Source of the DNA: Cellulomonas wangleii
Lineage (GTDB): Bacteria > Actinomycetota > Actinomycetes > Actinomycetales > Cellulomonadaceae
DNA length: 64,000 nucleotides
Reading direction: 5' to 3'
Assembly (NCBI RefSeq): GCF_018388445.1
Contig: NZ_CP074405.1
Coordinates: forward strand, 2,480,001-2,544,000
The notes under the pieces were generated by a model, which saw only the letters and a list, made by a program, of their open reading frames with translations, was not told where the DNA came from and did no database searches. Both the position numbers and the translations under genes were made by a program. Each line of letters opens with the position of its first letter. Position 1 is the stretch's first letter. This document shows positions 1 through 9,074 of the stretch, piece after piece.

Positions 1-404
1 TCGGCGATCCGCGACCCCGCGGTGCCGAACTCGTACCCGTACTCCGTGTAGTCCCGCTCGAACCAGCCCGCACCGATCCCCAGGATCAGGCGCCCACCGC
101 TGATGTGGTCGACGGTGCGGGCCATGTCGGCCAGCAGATCAGGATTCCGGTAGGAGTTGCACGAGACCAGGGCGCCGATCTCGACGCGGCTCGTCTGCTC
201 CGCCCAGGCGCCGAGCATCGTCCAGCACTCGAAGTGCTTGCCGTCCGGCTCCCCGCTGAGAGGGAAGAAGTGGTCCCAGTTGAACACCACGTCCACGCCG
301 AGGTCCTCCGCGCGGCGGACCGCATCCCGGATCTGGCGGTAGTCGGCGTGCTGGGGCTGGATCTGGACGCCGACGCGCACGTCGGTCGCGGGGGTCTGGG
401 TCAC
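1..404 (-). CDS. LLM-class F420-dependent oxidoreductase (partial)
   Basis: The first 134 residues of a luciferase-like, probably F420-dependent oxidoreductase; the rest lies beyond the window edge. The N-terminus reads as a TIM-barrel start ([20 protein letters not shown]), followed by the family signature [18 protein letters not shown] at about residues 103-120, which is typical of LLM-class flavin or F420 enzymes. The substrate cannot be told. The GTG start at 404 was chosen because a -10-like TACCGT (416-411, minus strand) ends exactly 6 nt before it, with no Shine-Dalgarno sequence, suggesting a leaderless transcript. Confidence 0.85.
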   Translation of the reverse strand, partial: MTQTPATDVRVGVQIQPQHADYRQIRDAVRRAEDLGVDVVFNWDHFFPLSGEPDGKHFECWTMLGAWAEQTSRVEIGALVSCNSYRNPDLLADMARTVDHISGGRLILGIGAGWFERDYTEYGYEFGTAGSRIA

Positions 405-456
405 CGGACCACGGTAGCGCCGCGACGCGCGGCGGGCGCGGCGCGCGCGGCGCGGC

Positions 457-2166
457 TCACTGGTAGGTGACCAGGTCAGGGACGGGCTCCACGCGGTACG
501 TCGCGGCCGGGTCGAGCATCGGCAGGTCCTCGTCGTAGAAGTTCTTCCAGCCCCAGTGCACCGGCGGGGCACCCGCCCGCAGCGCAGCCCACGTGCCGGC
601 CTTGGCGCCCTGGGAGCCCTGCCCGTCGACGTGGATCAGCGGGGCCAGCTCGTCGTACGACGTGTCCAGCCGCTCCCGCTCGGTGATCATGCGCAGCGAG
701 AACTGGTGCAGCACGAACATCTTCTGGGGCAGCGCCCGCTCCCGCGTGAAGCCCGCCAGCCAGGCCGCCGTCGCGTTCACCTCGTCGATCCCGACCGACC
801 CGATCTGACGCAGGTGCACCTGGTCGGGCGCGAGCCGCCACTCGGGGTCCAGCGCGAGCCCCACGTGGGGCAGCTCGAGCAGCTCGGCGTACGCCTGCGC
901 CTGGGTGACGAAGTCCGTGCGCCCGGGCTGCAGGTCCAGCAGGACGTACTGCCCCGCGGCGGCCGCCGCGTCGACCAGCGGGCGCAGGTCGTCGACCGCC
1001 CGGCGGCGCGAGTACGTCTGGTCGTCCTCCGGCCCCGCCGAGGCGATGGTCGCGATGATCTCGACCGCGGGCACGACGGTGTCGGACGTCAGGCCCGCGT
1101 ACATCGCCGCGTGCTCCTGCGCGCGGGCGACGGTCGCCGGGACGTCCTGCTCCCCCAGCACCCCGAGCGCACCCGACCCGGGCGTGCCGTAGAGCGCCAC
1201 GTACTTCTTGCCGGGCTGCCCCGCGACCGCCGGGAAGACGAGCTGGCCGCCACCCGGGAGCTCGACGCCCGTCCGCGCGGTCGCGACCCGGGCGGCCAGC
1301 AGGTCGGGCTGCCCGAACGTCGGCCCGAACGCGACCACGGCCGCCGGGTCGGCCTGCGCCAGCGCCTGCACCGTGACCGTGGTGGCCCGCGGGTCACCTC
1401 CGGGCACGTCGAGCACGTCGACGTCGAGCGCGCGCAGGGTCGCCAGCGCCGCGGTGGGCACGGGGCCGTCCGCGAGCGCGAGCACGTCCGGCACCGCCGT
1501 GGGCGCGGTGGACGGCAGGCCGGCCGGGGCGGGTGTCGCGGTGGCCGGGCTCGAGGGAGCAGCGGGCACCGGCGCCTCGTCGAGGACCAGGACGTCGGGT
1601 TCCGGTCCGGCGAGGGCGCGGACGGCGTCGGCCTCCCCGCCGGCGGGCACGGGGGTGGTCGACCCGAACCGGTGGCCGGTCGCCGCGGCGAGCGCAGCGC
1701 CGTCGGCCCCGGACGGCACCCGCACGCGCCCCACGCCGGCGGGCAGCGCGTCGTCCGGGACGTCGCCCACCACCAGGAGGTGGGCGGTGCCCAGGCGCGC
1801 CAGCTCGGCACCGGCGTCGGTCCCACCACCCGCCAGCAGCAGCGGGGCGCCCAGCGCGACCGCCGCGGTGGCCCCCGTCAGCCCGCCGGCGACGTCACCC
1901 GCTGCCGCCACGACGGCGACCGGCGCCGCGTCGAGCAGGGCGGCCGAGGTGCTCACCGCGGCCGTCGCCTCGTCCCCGTCGACGACCGTGGCCGCTGCCG
2001 GGCTCGCCGCGGGGACCACGGAGAGCGCGTCCGGCGAGGCCGAGGGAGCCGGCGTGGCCGCCTCCGGGGCGTCGCCGGGGGTGCCCGTGGTGCACGCCGC
2101 GAGCACGGCGAGGAGCAGCACGACCACACACCCGCGCACCCGCGCTCCGCCGCCGAGACCCGCCAC
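457..2166 (-). CDS. Putative secreted lipoprotein, function unknown
   Basis: A 569-residue predicted lipoprotein. A hydrophobic stretch ends in the lipobox VLAAC, with Cys25 as the lipidation site. A low-complexity Ala/Pro/Ser linker follows. Residues of about 60-130 resemble the cell-wall-binding repeat 2 pattern ([12 protein letters not shown] then a predicted VVVGD strand), but the match is weak. The C-terminal half (from YVALYGTPG) looks like a TIM-barrel, glycosidase-like fold with conserved acidic and aromatic residues ([20 protein letters not shown]). No enzyme activity is assigned. The start is at one of two nearby GTG codons (2172 or 2166) after a purine-rich AGAGG; 2166 gives the better spacing. 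A -10-like TACAGT lies at 2217-2212. Confidence 0.75.
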   Translation of the reverse strand: MAGLGGGARVRGCVVVLLLAVLAACTTGTPGDAPEAATPAPSASPDALSVVPAASPAAATVVDGDEATAAVSTSAALLDAAPVAVVAAAGDVAGGLTGATAAVALGAPLLLAGGGTDAGAELARLGTAHLLVVGDVPDDALPAGVGRVRVPSGADGAALAAATGHRFGSTTPVPAGGEADAVRALAGPEPDVLVLDEAPVPAAPSSPATATPAPAGLPSTAPTAVPDVLALADGPVPTAALATLRALDVDVLDVPGGDPRATTVTVQALAQADPAAVVAFGPTFGQPDLLAARVATARTGVELPGGGQLVFPAVAGQPGKKYVALYGTPGSGALGVLGEQDVPATVARAQEHAAMYAGLTSDTVVPAVEIIATIASAGPEDDQTYSRRRAVDDLRPLVDAAAAAGQYVLLDLQPGRTDFVTQAQAYAELLELPHVGLALDPEWRLAPDQVHLRQIGSVGIDEVNATAAWLAGFTRERALPQKMFVLHQFSLRMITERERLDTSYDELAPLIHVDGQGSQGAKAGTWAALRAGAPPVHWGWKNFYDEDLPMLDPAATYRVEPVPDLVTYQ

Positions 2167-2306
2167 GACCACCTCACCTCTCGGCGCGGACGGTCCGCGC
2201 ACCGGTCCGCCACTGTAGGCAGGGCGCCGCCGGGACGCAGCCCTCGAGGCCAGGACGCCGGGCGTCCGGTCGCGCCGCCCCGGGAGCCCGGCGCGGTGGG
2301 GCCTGC

Positions 2307-2939
2307 CTAGATGCCTGTCATGCGGTGGTCGTGCCCGAACCCCTCGAGGAACCGGGGGCCCTCCTGCTCGAGCTCGGCCTGCCACGCCGCCGCCCACGCG
2401 GCGTACGGCGCACGGGCGAGACCGTCGTTGGCGAACCGTGGGTCCACCGTCACCTCGGTCACGCAGAAGTCCGGGATCGCGAGGTCCGTCACCGGGCCGC
2501 CGCGCTCCACCTCGGCGACGACGAGGGGCGCGTTCGCCCCGGCGAACACGTCGACGACCCAGCCGTCCTCACCGAGCCACACCGAGTGACGGACCTTGGC
2601 GACCCGCGCACCGCCGCGGCGCACCATCTCGACGCCGACGAGCGGGTCGATCTCGCGCTCCGCCTCGTACCGGGTGCCACCGTTCATCGGCCCCTTGACG
2701 GTGACCGCGCAGAAGTCGACCTGGTCGGCGTACCGCTCGAGCAGGGTCGTCTCGTCCGTGCGCACGTCGACCCCGACGACCGACGACACCTGCGCCCGCA
2801 CGCGCAGCGCGAACCCGGCGTCGGCGAGGTAGTAACTCTGCACGATCAGTGCGGGGGCGGCGTCCAGCAGCTCGGGGGGGACGTCGCGCGCGACGAACCG
2901 CCGCTCGAACTCGAAGTCGCCGTACCCCGTGTCGCTCAT
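2307..2939 (-). CDS. CYTH domain-containing protein
   Basis: A 210-residue protein that begins with the CYTH hallmark of alternating charged residues (FEFERRFVARDVP, close to the ExExK pattern, with Lys replaced by Arg). Later beta-strand elements carry alternating charges (LRVRAQV, VTVKGP, RYEAEREI, KVRHSVWL) as in triphosphate-tunnel enzymes. Family members hydrolyse inorganic tripolyphosphate or thiamine triphosphate; the substrate here is unknown. It is divergent from the alpha/beta hydrolase at 3070 across about 130 bp. The ATG at 2939 places the CYTH motif at the very N-terminus, as expected. Confidence 0.85.
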   Translation of the reverse strand: MSDTGYGDFEFERRFVARDVPPELLDAAPALIVQSYYLADAGFALRVRAQVSSVVGVDVRTDETTLLERYADQVDFCAVTVKGPMNGGTRYEAEREIDPLVGVEMVRRGGARVAKVRHSVWLGEDGWVVDVFAGANAPLVVAEVERGGPVTDLAIPDFCVTEVTVDPRFANDGLARAPYAAWAAAWQAELEQEGPRFLEGFGHDHRMTGI

Positions 2940-3069
2940 CCCTGCCACCTGTCCGCCGACCCCACGGCCGCTCGGACACACCGTACCCACCGGGGCGCCG
3001 GATCCCGCAGGGACCTGCCGCAGACCGCGGCGCCGGGTCCGGGACACCGTTCCGTGGCACAGTGCGGAG

Positions 3070-4959
3070 ATGACGAGGGGGGCGTCGCGGGACGCGGCGA
3101 CGGCGCACGACCCGGCGGACGCGGGCCGACCGCCCCCGCACGGGCCGAGCGGCGGCCGGTCGCGGGACCCGACCCCCGAGCCCTCGTCGCAGGTTCCCCG
3201 CACCGACGCATCGGGCGCGAGCGGGTCGAGGACGGCAGGGCCCGGCCGCGGGACGCGTGCCGCGTCCGCGGTCGCCCACTGGTGGTTGCGCTTCTCCCCC
3301 GCGGGGCTCGTCGGGGCGTTGGTGCTCTTCGCCGCGGCGCTCGGACCGTCCCTCCTGCCGCGCAGCCCGCTGTACCAGGGCGTCATCGGCGGGGTCTGCG
3401 CCGCGATCGGCTACGCCGTCGGGGCCGCCCTCGGGTGGGGCGGACGACGGATCGGACTGCGTGCCCCGTGGCCCGAGCGCCGCGCACCGGCCGCGCGGCT
3501 GGTCGGCGGCGCGGTCGCCCTGGCCGTGGTGGTGGCGGCGCTGGTCGTCGACGCCGACTGGCAGGCACGGTCCCGCGCGCTGCTGGACATGGGGCCGCCG
3601 CCCGCCGCGCGGCCGCTGCTCGTCCTCGTGCTCGCCGTGCTGGTGGCTCTGCTGCTCGTGCTCCTCGCCCGCGGGCTGCGAGCGGCGGTGCGTGGCCTGG
3701 CGCGCCTGACGAGCCGGCTGCTGCCGCCGGTGCCGGCCCGTCTGCTCGCGGTGGTCGTGGTGGCCGTCGCGACGTACCTGCTGGTCGACGGCACCCTGGT
3801 CGCCGGGGTCCGGCACCTGATGACGACGACGTACGCGGCCCGTGACGAGCAGACGTACCCCGGCGAGGTGCGCCCGACCGACCCCCTGCGCAGCGGGTCG
3901 CCAGCGTCCCTGTCCCCGTGGGAGTCGTTGGGTCGCGAGGGGCGGCGGTTCGTCTCGGGCGGCCCGGACGTCGCGCAGCTCGCCGACCTGTCGGCCGCCG
4001 CCGGCCTCGACCGTGAGGTCCGGGAGCCGATCCGGGTCTACGCAGGCCTGGACAGCGACGACGACCTCGACGAGCTCGCGTCCCTCGTCGTCGACGAGCT
4101 CGACCGCACGAACGCGTGGGACCGGTCGGTCCTCGTCGTCGTCACCACGACCGGCACGGGGTGGGTCGACCCCGCGTCGGCGACGGCCGTCGAGATGATG
4201 TGGGGCGGCGACAGCGCGATCGCCGCGATGCAGTACTCCTACCTGCCGAGCTGGGTGAACTTCGTCGGGGACCGCGCGACGCCGGTCGCGGCGGGTCGTG
4301 CGCTGTTCGAGGCCGTGCACGCGCGCTGGTCGCAGCTGCCGGAGGACGACCGACCGGCGCTGTACCCGTTCGGCATCTCGCTGGGCGGCTTCGGCTCGCA
4401 GGGTGCCTTCGCGAGCCTGCAGGACGTCGCCGCACGCACGGACGGCGCGGTCTGGGCCGGCACGCCCGGCACGACCCCCCTGTGGCGTGGCCTCACGTCG
4501 GACCGGCAGGCGGGGTCGCCCGAGATCCGCCCGGTCCTCGACGAGGGCCGTACGGTCCGCTGGGGCCGGACCCTGCGCGACGTGGACGGTGCCTCGCTGG
4601 CGGACGACGGCACGGCGACGTGGGAGGACCCGCGCGTCGTGTACCTGCAGCACCCCTCCGACGGGGTGGTGTGGTGGACGCCGGACCTGCTGCTGCACGA
4701 GCCCGACTGGCTGCGCGAGCCGCGGGGGGCGGACGTCCTGCCGGAGGTGCGCTGGTTCCCCGTGGCGACGTTCTGGCGCGTGCTCATCGACCTGTTCGTC
4801 GCCGGTCAGGCACCGGCGGGGCACGGGCACACGTACGTGGGCGAGTACGCCGACGCCTGGGCGGCCGTGGCGCCGCCGCCGGGCTGGACGCCCGCGGCGA
4901 CCGACGCCGTGCGCGCCGTGCTCGACGCCCCGACCGACACCTCGGTGGGGGGCCGCTGA
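3070..4959 (+). CDS. Membrane alpha/beta-hydrolase family protein
   Basis: A 629-residue integral membrane protein. After a charged, disordered N-terminus of about 75 residues come four or more hydrophobic segments (residues about 80-250, for example LVGALVLFAAALGPSLLP). A long soluble C-terminal domain follows, with the nucleophile-elbow motif GISLGGFGSQG around residue 436 and a late GHGHTY that could supply the His. This matches the actinobacterial alpha/beta-hydrolase family with an N-terminal membrane domain; the substrate is unknown. The ATG at 3070 is preceded by CACAGT-N6, the leaderless pattern, and upstream in-frame codons read through non-coding-looking sequence. Confidence 0.8.
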   Translation: MTRGASRDAATAHDPADAGRPPPHGPSGGRSRDPTPEPSSQVPRTDASGASGSRTAGPGRGTRAASAVAHWWLRFSPAGLVGALVLFAAALGPSLLPRSPLYQGVIGGVCAAIGYAVGAALGWGGRRIGLRAPWPERRAPAARLVGGAVALAVVVAALVVDADWQARSRALLDMGPPPAARPLLVLVLAVLVALLLVLLARGLRAAVRGLARLTSRLLPPVPARLLAVVVVAVATYLLVDGTLVAGVRHLMTTTYAARDEQTYPGEVRPTDPLRSGSPASLSPWESLGREGRRFVSGGPDVAQLADLSAAAGLDREVREPIRVYAGLDSDDDLDELASLVVDELDRTNAWDRSVLVVVTTTGTGWVDPASATAVEMMWGGDSAIAAMQYSYLPSWVNFVGDRATPVAAGRALFEAVHARWSQLPEDDRPALYPFGISLGGFGSQGAFASLQDVAARTDGAVWAGTPGTTPLWRGLTSDRQAGSPEIRPVLDEGRTVRWGRTLRDVDGASLADDGTATWEDPRVVYLQHPSDGVVWWTPDLLLHEPDWLREPRGADVLPEVRWFPVATFWRVLIDLFVAGQAPAGHGHTYVGEYADAWAAVAPPPGWTPAATDAVRAVLDAPTDTSVGGR

Positions 4960-5115
4960 CCTGCGGCGACGGCGACCGTCCGGGCCGCCGGACGCGGGGT
5001 GTGAGAGGGTGGACCCCGAGAGGCAGCGCGATCGACCGCGCGCCCGCGTCGTGGAGTCCCCCCGGGAATCGTGCGGCGGACCCCGACTCTTCAGCCCGAG
5101 AGGCACCTTTTCCCT

Positions 5116-6747
5116 GTGACGACCTTCACCGACCTCGGCGTGCCCGAGGTGCTGGCCCGCGCCCTCGCCGCCCAGCAGATCACCTCCCCCTTCCCGATCC
5201 AGACGGCGACGCTGCCGGACACCCTGCGGGGCGCCGACGTGCTCGGCCGCGGCCGCACCGGGTCCGGCAAGACGCTCGCGTTCGCCCTGCCCGTCGTGGC
5301 GCGCCTCGCCGCGTCGAGCACGCAGCGCCGCGCCCGACGCCCGCGCGCCCTGGTGCTGTGCCCCACCCGTGAGCTGGCCACGCAGATCGACGCGGTCTTC
5401 GCGCCGCTCGCCGCAGCCGTCGGTCTGCGCACGGCGACGATGTTCGGCGGCGTCGCGCAGTCGCGCCAGGTCAGCGCGCTCGACCGCGGCGTCGACGTGC
5501 TGGTCGCCTGCCCGGGGCGCCTCGAGGACCTGCTGAAGCAGGGCCTGGTCACGCTCGACGGCATCGAGATCACCGTGCTCGACGAGGCGGACCACATGGC
5601 CGACCTCGGGTTCCTGCCCGTCGTGCGCCGCCTGATGGACCGCACGCCGGCGCGCGGGCAGCGCCTGCTGTTCTCCGCGACGCTGGACAACGGTGTCGGC
5701 ACGCTCGTCGACCGCTACCTGACCTCCCCGGTGGAGCACGCGGTCGACCCGGCCGCGCAGACCGTCGTCGCGAGCACCCACCACGTCCTGGAGGTCGCGG
5801 ACGCGGCCGCCAAGCGCGCCGTCGTCGAGACGCTCGCGGCCGGCCCCGGTCGGCGGGTGCTGTTCATGCGCACCAAGCACCACGCCAAGAAGCTGGCGCG
5901 TCAGCTGACGCTCGCGGGCATCCCCGCGGTCGACCTGCACGGCAACCTGGGCCAGGGTGCCCGCGAGCGCAACCTCGAGGCGTTCTCCTCGGGTCGCTCG
6001 CGCGTCCTGGTCGCCACGGACATCGCCGCCCGCGGCATCCACGTCGACGAGGTCGAGCTGGTCGTGCACGTCGACCCGCCGGCCGAGCACAAGGCGTACC
6101 TGCACCGCTCCGGTCGCACGGCACGCGCCGGCGCCAGCGGCACGGTGCTGACGCTGCAGCTGCCCGAGCAGCGCGCCGACGTGCGCTCCATGACCCGGGC
6201 CGCCGGCATCACCGTCACGCCCGTGGCCGTCACCCCCGGCGACGACCTCGTGCGCCGGCTCGCCGACGCACCCGGCTCGGTCCCCACCGCCAACGGCGGC
6301 ACGCCCGCCCCGAGCGGTCCGGTGTCCGGCGCGGTCATGACGAGCGACCGCTCGTCCGCGTCCGGCCGCACCCGTTCCGGCGGCCAGGGGGGCTCGGGTC
6401 GCACCCAGGCCCCCGCACGTGGCCGGACCGCGGCGCGCGGTGCCGCGCCGACCGGTGGCGCCCGCCCGGCGACCCAGCCCGACGCCGGCGCACGTCGTCG
6501 CTCCGGCTCGCGCGCCGCGTCGCGTCCCGCCGGCCCCGCCACGGCCTGGACGTCCGAGTCGGGCAGCCCGGCTCGCACCGACGCGAGCGGCGAGGGTCGC
6601 GGCCGGGGCAGCGCCACGCGCGGCTCCGGTCCGGCCGCGGGCCGCGACACGGGCGCCGGTGACGCGAGCGGTGCCCCGCACCGACGCCGCCGGGGCGGCC
6701 GCGGACGCGGGCGCGCCGGTGCGCCCACGGGCGCACCCACGGCCTGA
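5116..6747 (+). CDS. DEAD-box RNA helicase
   Basis: A 543-residue ATP-dependent RNA helicase. Visible motifs in order are the Q motif FPIQTATLP, motif I GRTGSGKT, motif Ib CPGRLEDL, motif II DEAD, motif III SAT, then the helicase-C domain with ATDIAARGIHV and motif VI HRSGRTARAG. From about residue 400 the protein becomes a low-complexity Arg/Gly/Ala/Pro tail of roughly 145 residues ending in an RRRGGRGRGR run, typical of RNA-binding tails in actinobacterial RhlE/DeaD-like helicases. It probably acts in rRNA or mRNA remodelling. GTG at 5116 follows a GAGAGG at about 5099. The 156 bp upstream (4960-5115) hold no gene. Confidence 0.93.
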   Translation: MTTFTDLGVPEVLARALAAQQITSPFPIQTATLPDTLRGADVLGRGRTGSGKTLAFALPVVARLAASSTQRRARRPRALVLCPTRELATQIDAVFAPLAAAVGLRTATMFGGVAQSRQVSALDRGVDVLVACPGRLEDLLKQGLVTLDGIEITVLDEADHMADLGFLPVVRRLMDRTPARGQRLLFSATLDNGVGTLVDRYLTSPVEHAVDPAAQTVVASTHHVLEVADAAAKRAVVETLAAGPGRRVLFMRTKHHAKKLARQLTLAGIPAVDLHGNLGQGARERNLEAFSSGRSRVLVATDIAARGIHVDEVELVVHVDPPAEHKAYLHRSGRTARAGASGTVLTLQLPEQRADVRSMTRAAGITVTPVAVTPGDDLVRRLADAPGSVPTANGGTPAPSGPVSGAVMTSDRSSASGRTRSGGQGGSGRTQAPARGRTAARGAAPTGGARPATQPDAGARRRSGSRAASRPAGPATAWTSESGSPARTDASGEGRGRGSATRGSGPAAGRDTGAGDASGAPHRRRRGGRGRGRAGAPTGAPTA

Positions 6748-6885
6748 CCTGCATCGTCCCGACGGGCCTGCGGGCCGGTCGACCACCTCGGTCGGCCGGC
6801 TCGTGGGCCCGTCGTCGTCGCACCGCCCGACTCGTCGGGATTGCGTTTTCCGACGCATCTGTGCCACGCTCGTCCCCGTCGACGG

Positions 6886-6897
6886 GAAACCGGTTTC
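6886..6897. promoter_or_regulatory. LacI-type palindromic operator (pectate lyase 1)
   Basis: Perfect 12-bp palindrome GAAACCGGTTTC ending 33 bp before the pectate lyase ATG. The central CG step and AT-rich half sites are typical of LacI/GalR-family operators. The identical 12-mer occurs at 18535-18546, upstream of the second pectate lyase. Its position would let a repressor block the promoter or the 5' end of the transcript. Confidence 0.7.
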
Positions 6898-6930
6898 TCG
6901 GACGTCGACCCGGAGACGAAGGAGTCCCCC

Positions 6931-8967
6931 ATGCGTGCCGTCCGGCCCTCGCACGACGCCCGCCGCGCGCCCCGCCGGCGGGCTGCGGCCCTCGTCGCCC
7001 TCGTGACCGTGCTGGTCGGCGCCCCGGCTGCCGCGGCCGCCACCGACGGCGGCGCCCCGGGTGCCGCGGCCCGCGACCTCGGCCGCGAGACCCTCGCCCC
7101 CGGCGACGGGTGGGCCTCGTGGTCGGGCGTCTCGCGTCCCGACGGCCGCGAGGTCCGGGCGACCGGCACCACGGGCGGCGCCGCCGCGTCCGCGGCGCAG
7201 GTGTACGTCGTCGACTCGTGGACGCAGCTGCGCGACGCGCTCGGCGGGCGCCCGGGCTCGACCGGGACCACGGCGCGCACCGTCACCGAGCCCCGCATCG
7301 TGTACGTCCGCGGCACGATCGACGCGTTCGCCCGGCCCGACGGGTCCCGGGCCACGTGCGACGACCTCGCCCGCCAGGCCACCGTCGCCGGGACCGGGTC
7401 CCCCTTCTCGATGGCCGACTACATCGCGCACTTCGACCCCGAAGGCCCGTGGGGACGCGCGGACCCCAGCGGGCCGCTCGAGGACGCCCGCGTCGCGGCC
7501 GCGGCCGCCCAGGCCGCCCAGACGCAGCAGCACGTGGGGTCGAACGTGACGATCGTGGGCGTCGGTGACGCGCGGATCGTCGGGGCGAACCTGCGGATCC
7601 GGGACGCGTCGAACGTCATCGTCCGCAACCTGACGTTGTCCGACGCGTCGGACTGCTTCCCCCAGTGGGACCCGGGCGACACGGACGCGGGCAACTGGAA
7701 CTCCGCCTACGACAACCTCTCGGTGTGGTCGTCGACCAGCGTGTGGGTCGACCACGTCCGGCTCGACGACGGGGACCACCCCCCGGCCACGACCCGGACC
7801 GTCTACGGGCGCCCGTACGAGGTGCACGACGGGCTGCTCGACATCACCCACGGCTCCGACCTCGTCACCGTCTCGTGGACGCACTTCCACGACCACGACA
7901 AGACGAGCCTGGTCGGATCGTCGGACTCCCGCACGCAGGACCGCGGGCAGCACCGCGTCACGTACCACCACAACCTCTGGACGGACGTCGGCCAGCGCGC
8001 GCCCCGCGTGCGGTACGGCGACGTCCACGTCTACAACAACGTGTACGAGCAGACCCGCGCCACGGGGTACGCCTACCTCCTCGGCGCGGGTGTCGAGTCG
8101 AGCATCGTCGCCGAGCAGAACGTCGTGGACCTGGCCCCCGGGGTGGACCCGGCGTCGGTGGTCACGGCCTGGAAGGGCACCATGCTGCGCGAGGAGGGCA
8201 CGCTGGTCCGTGGCGAGCCCGTGGACCTGGTCGCCGCCTTCAACGCCACGGCGCCGACCCCGCTCGTGGATGCGGCACGGTGGACCCCCGCGGACCACTA
8301 CGCACCGGACGTGCAGCCCGCGGCGCAGGTCGCCGACGCCGTCCGCGGGGGTGCCGGCGCCACGCTGCCGTCGGGCACACCGGGCGCGTCGCGCGCCCCC
8401 GACGCCCCGCGGCTGTCGCACGACAACGGCTGGGACACGGGTCTGCACGACGGCGACTTCACCGTCACCTCGACCCTGTGGTGGGGGCAGAACGCCACCG
8501 TCGTGCGGCTCCTGGAGGACGGCGTGCTCGTCGACGCGCAGCGGGTGGACCCCCGCACCCCGCACGCGCAGCGCGTGGCGTTCGCGGTCTCCGGGCGGCC
8601 CGACGGCACGTACACGTACGTCGCCGAGGCGCTCAACCCGTGGGGGACGACCCGGTCCGCGCCGCTCACGGTCGCCGTCCGCGACGCGCGCCCCGGCACG
8701 CCCCGGCTGACCGCCGCGACGGGGACCGACGGCGCGCCGACCGTCACGGCGACCCTGTGGTGGGGCACCAACGCGACCTCCTACGTGGTCACCGCCGACG
8801 GGGTCGAGGTCGACCGCGGCGAGCTCGTCGCGCGCACGCCGCACCGCCAGACCGTCAGCACGTCGACCGCAGGCTGGGCGCCGGGCACGCACACCGTCGT
8901 CGCGACGTTCCGCAACGCCGCCGGCGAGACCTCGAGCCTTCCCCTCGAGGTGCAGGTCGGCGGCTGA
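6931..8967 (+). CDS. Secreted pectate lyase (PL1) with two C-terminal repeats
   Basis: A 678-residue extracellular polysaccharide lyase that should cleave pectate by beta-elimination. A signal peptide with a twin-Arg-like charged N-region and a long Ala-rich core ends near residue 36. The parallel beta-helix catalytic domain shows the PL1 signatures VWVDHVRLDDG (about residue 271), DGLLDITHGSDLVTVSWTHF (about 300) and TYHHNLW with RAPRVRYGDVHVYNN (about 345-370). Two tandem modules of about 90 residues follow (from about 494 and 592), each containing a TLWWGxNAT motif, probably carbohydrate-binding or Fn3-like. ATG at 6931 has a good ribosome site (GAAGGAG, 6-nt spacing). The LacI-type operator at 6886 implies substrate-induced expression. 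Confidence 0.92.
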   Translation: MRAVRPSHDARRAPRRRAAALVALVTVLVGAPAAAAATDGGAPGAAARDLGRETLAPGDGWASWSGVSRPDGREVRATGTTGGAAASAAQVYVVDSWTQLRDALGGRPGSTGTTARTVTEPRIVYVRGTIDAFARPDGSRATCDDLARQATVAGTGSPFSMADYIAHFDPEGPWGRADPSGPLEDARVAAAAAQAAQTQQHVGSNVTIVGVGDARIVGANLRIRDASNVIVRNLTLSDASDCFPQWDPGDTDAGNWNSAYDNLSVWSSTSVWVDHVRLDDGDHPPATTRTVYGRPYEVHDGLLDITHGSDLVTVSWTHFHDHDKTSLVGSSDSRTQDRGQHRVTYHHNLWTDVGQRAPRVRYGDVHVYNNVYEQTRATGYAYLLGAGVESSIVAEQNVVDLAPGVDPASVVTAWKGTMLREEGTLVRGEPVDLVAAFNATAPTPLVDAARWTPADHYAPDVQPAAQVADAVRGGAGATLPSGTPGASRAPDAPRLSHDNGWDTGLHDGDFTVTSTLWWGQNATVVRLLEDGVLVDAQRVDPRTPHAQRVAFAVSGRPDGTYTYVAEALNPWGTTRSAPLTVAVRDARPGTPRLTAATGTDGAPTVTATLWWGTNATSYVVTADGVEVDRGELVARTPHRQTVSTSTAGWAPGTHTVVATFRNAAGETSSLPLEVQVGG

Positions 8968-8991
8968 CCCGGCCGGGTCCGCCCGGCCAAC

Positions 8992-9024
8992 GCGCCGCCC
9001 GTCCGCCTCCCGGACGGGCGGCGC
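8992..9024. terminator. Bidirectional hairpin terminator
   Basis: A perfect 14-bp inverted repeat (8992-9005 with 9011-9024) around a 5-nt loop, between the convergent pectate lyase and sigma factor genes. It has no long T-run, as is common for GC-rich actinobacterial terminators. Confidence 0.75.
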
Positions 9025-9074
9025 ACCGCTCGCCCCGGGAACGTCCGCGCGCCGGCCCGCCGGGCGGCGCGGCC

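Noticed and set aside
4978..4993. Terminator after the alpha/beta hydrolase (GTCCGG-N4-CCGGAC)
   Set aside because: A 6-bp stem is expected often by chance at this GC content and no other support was found.
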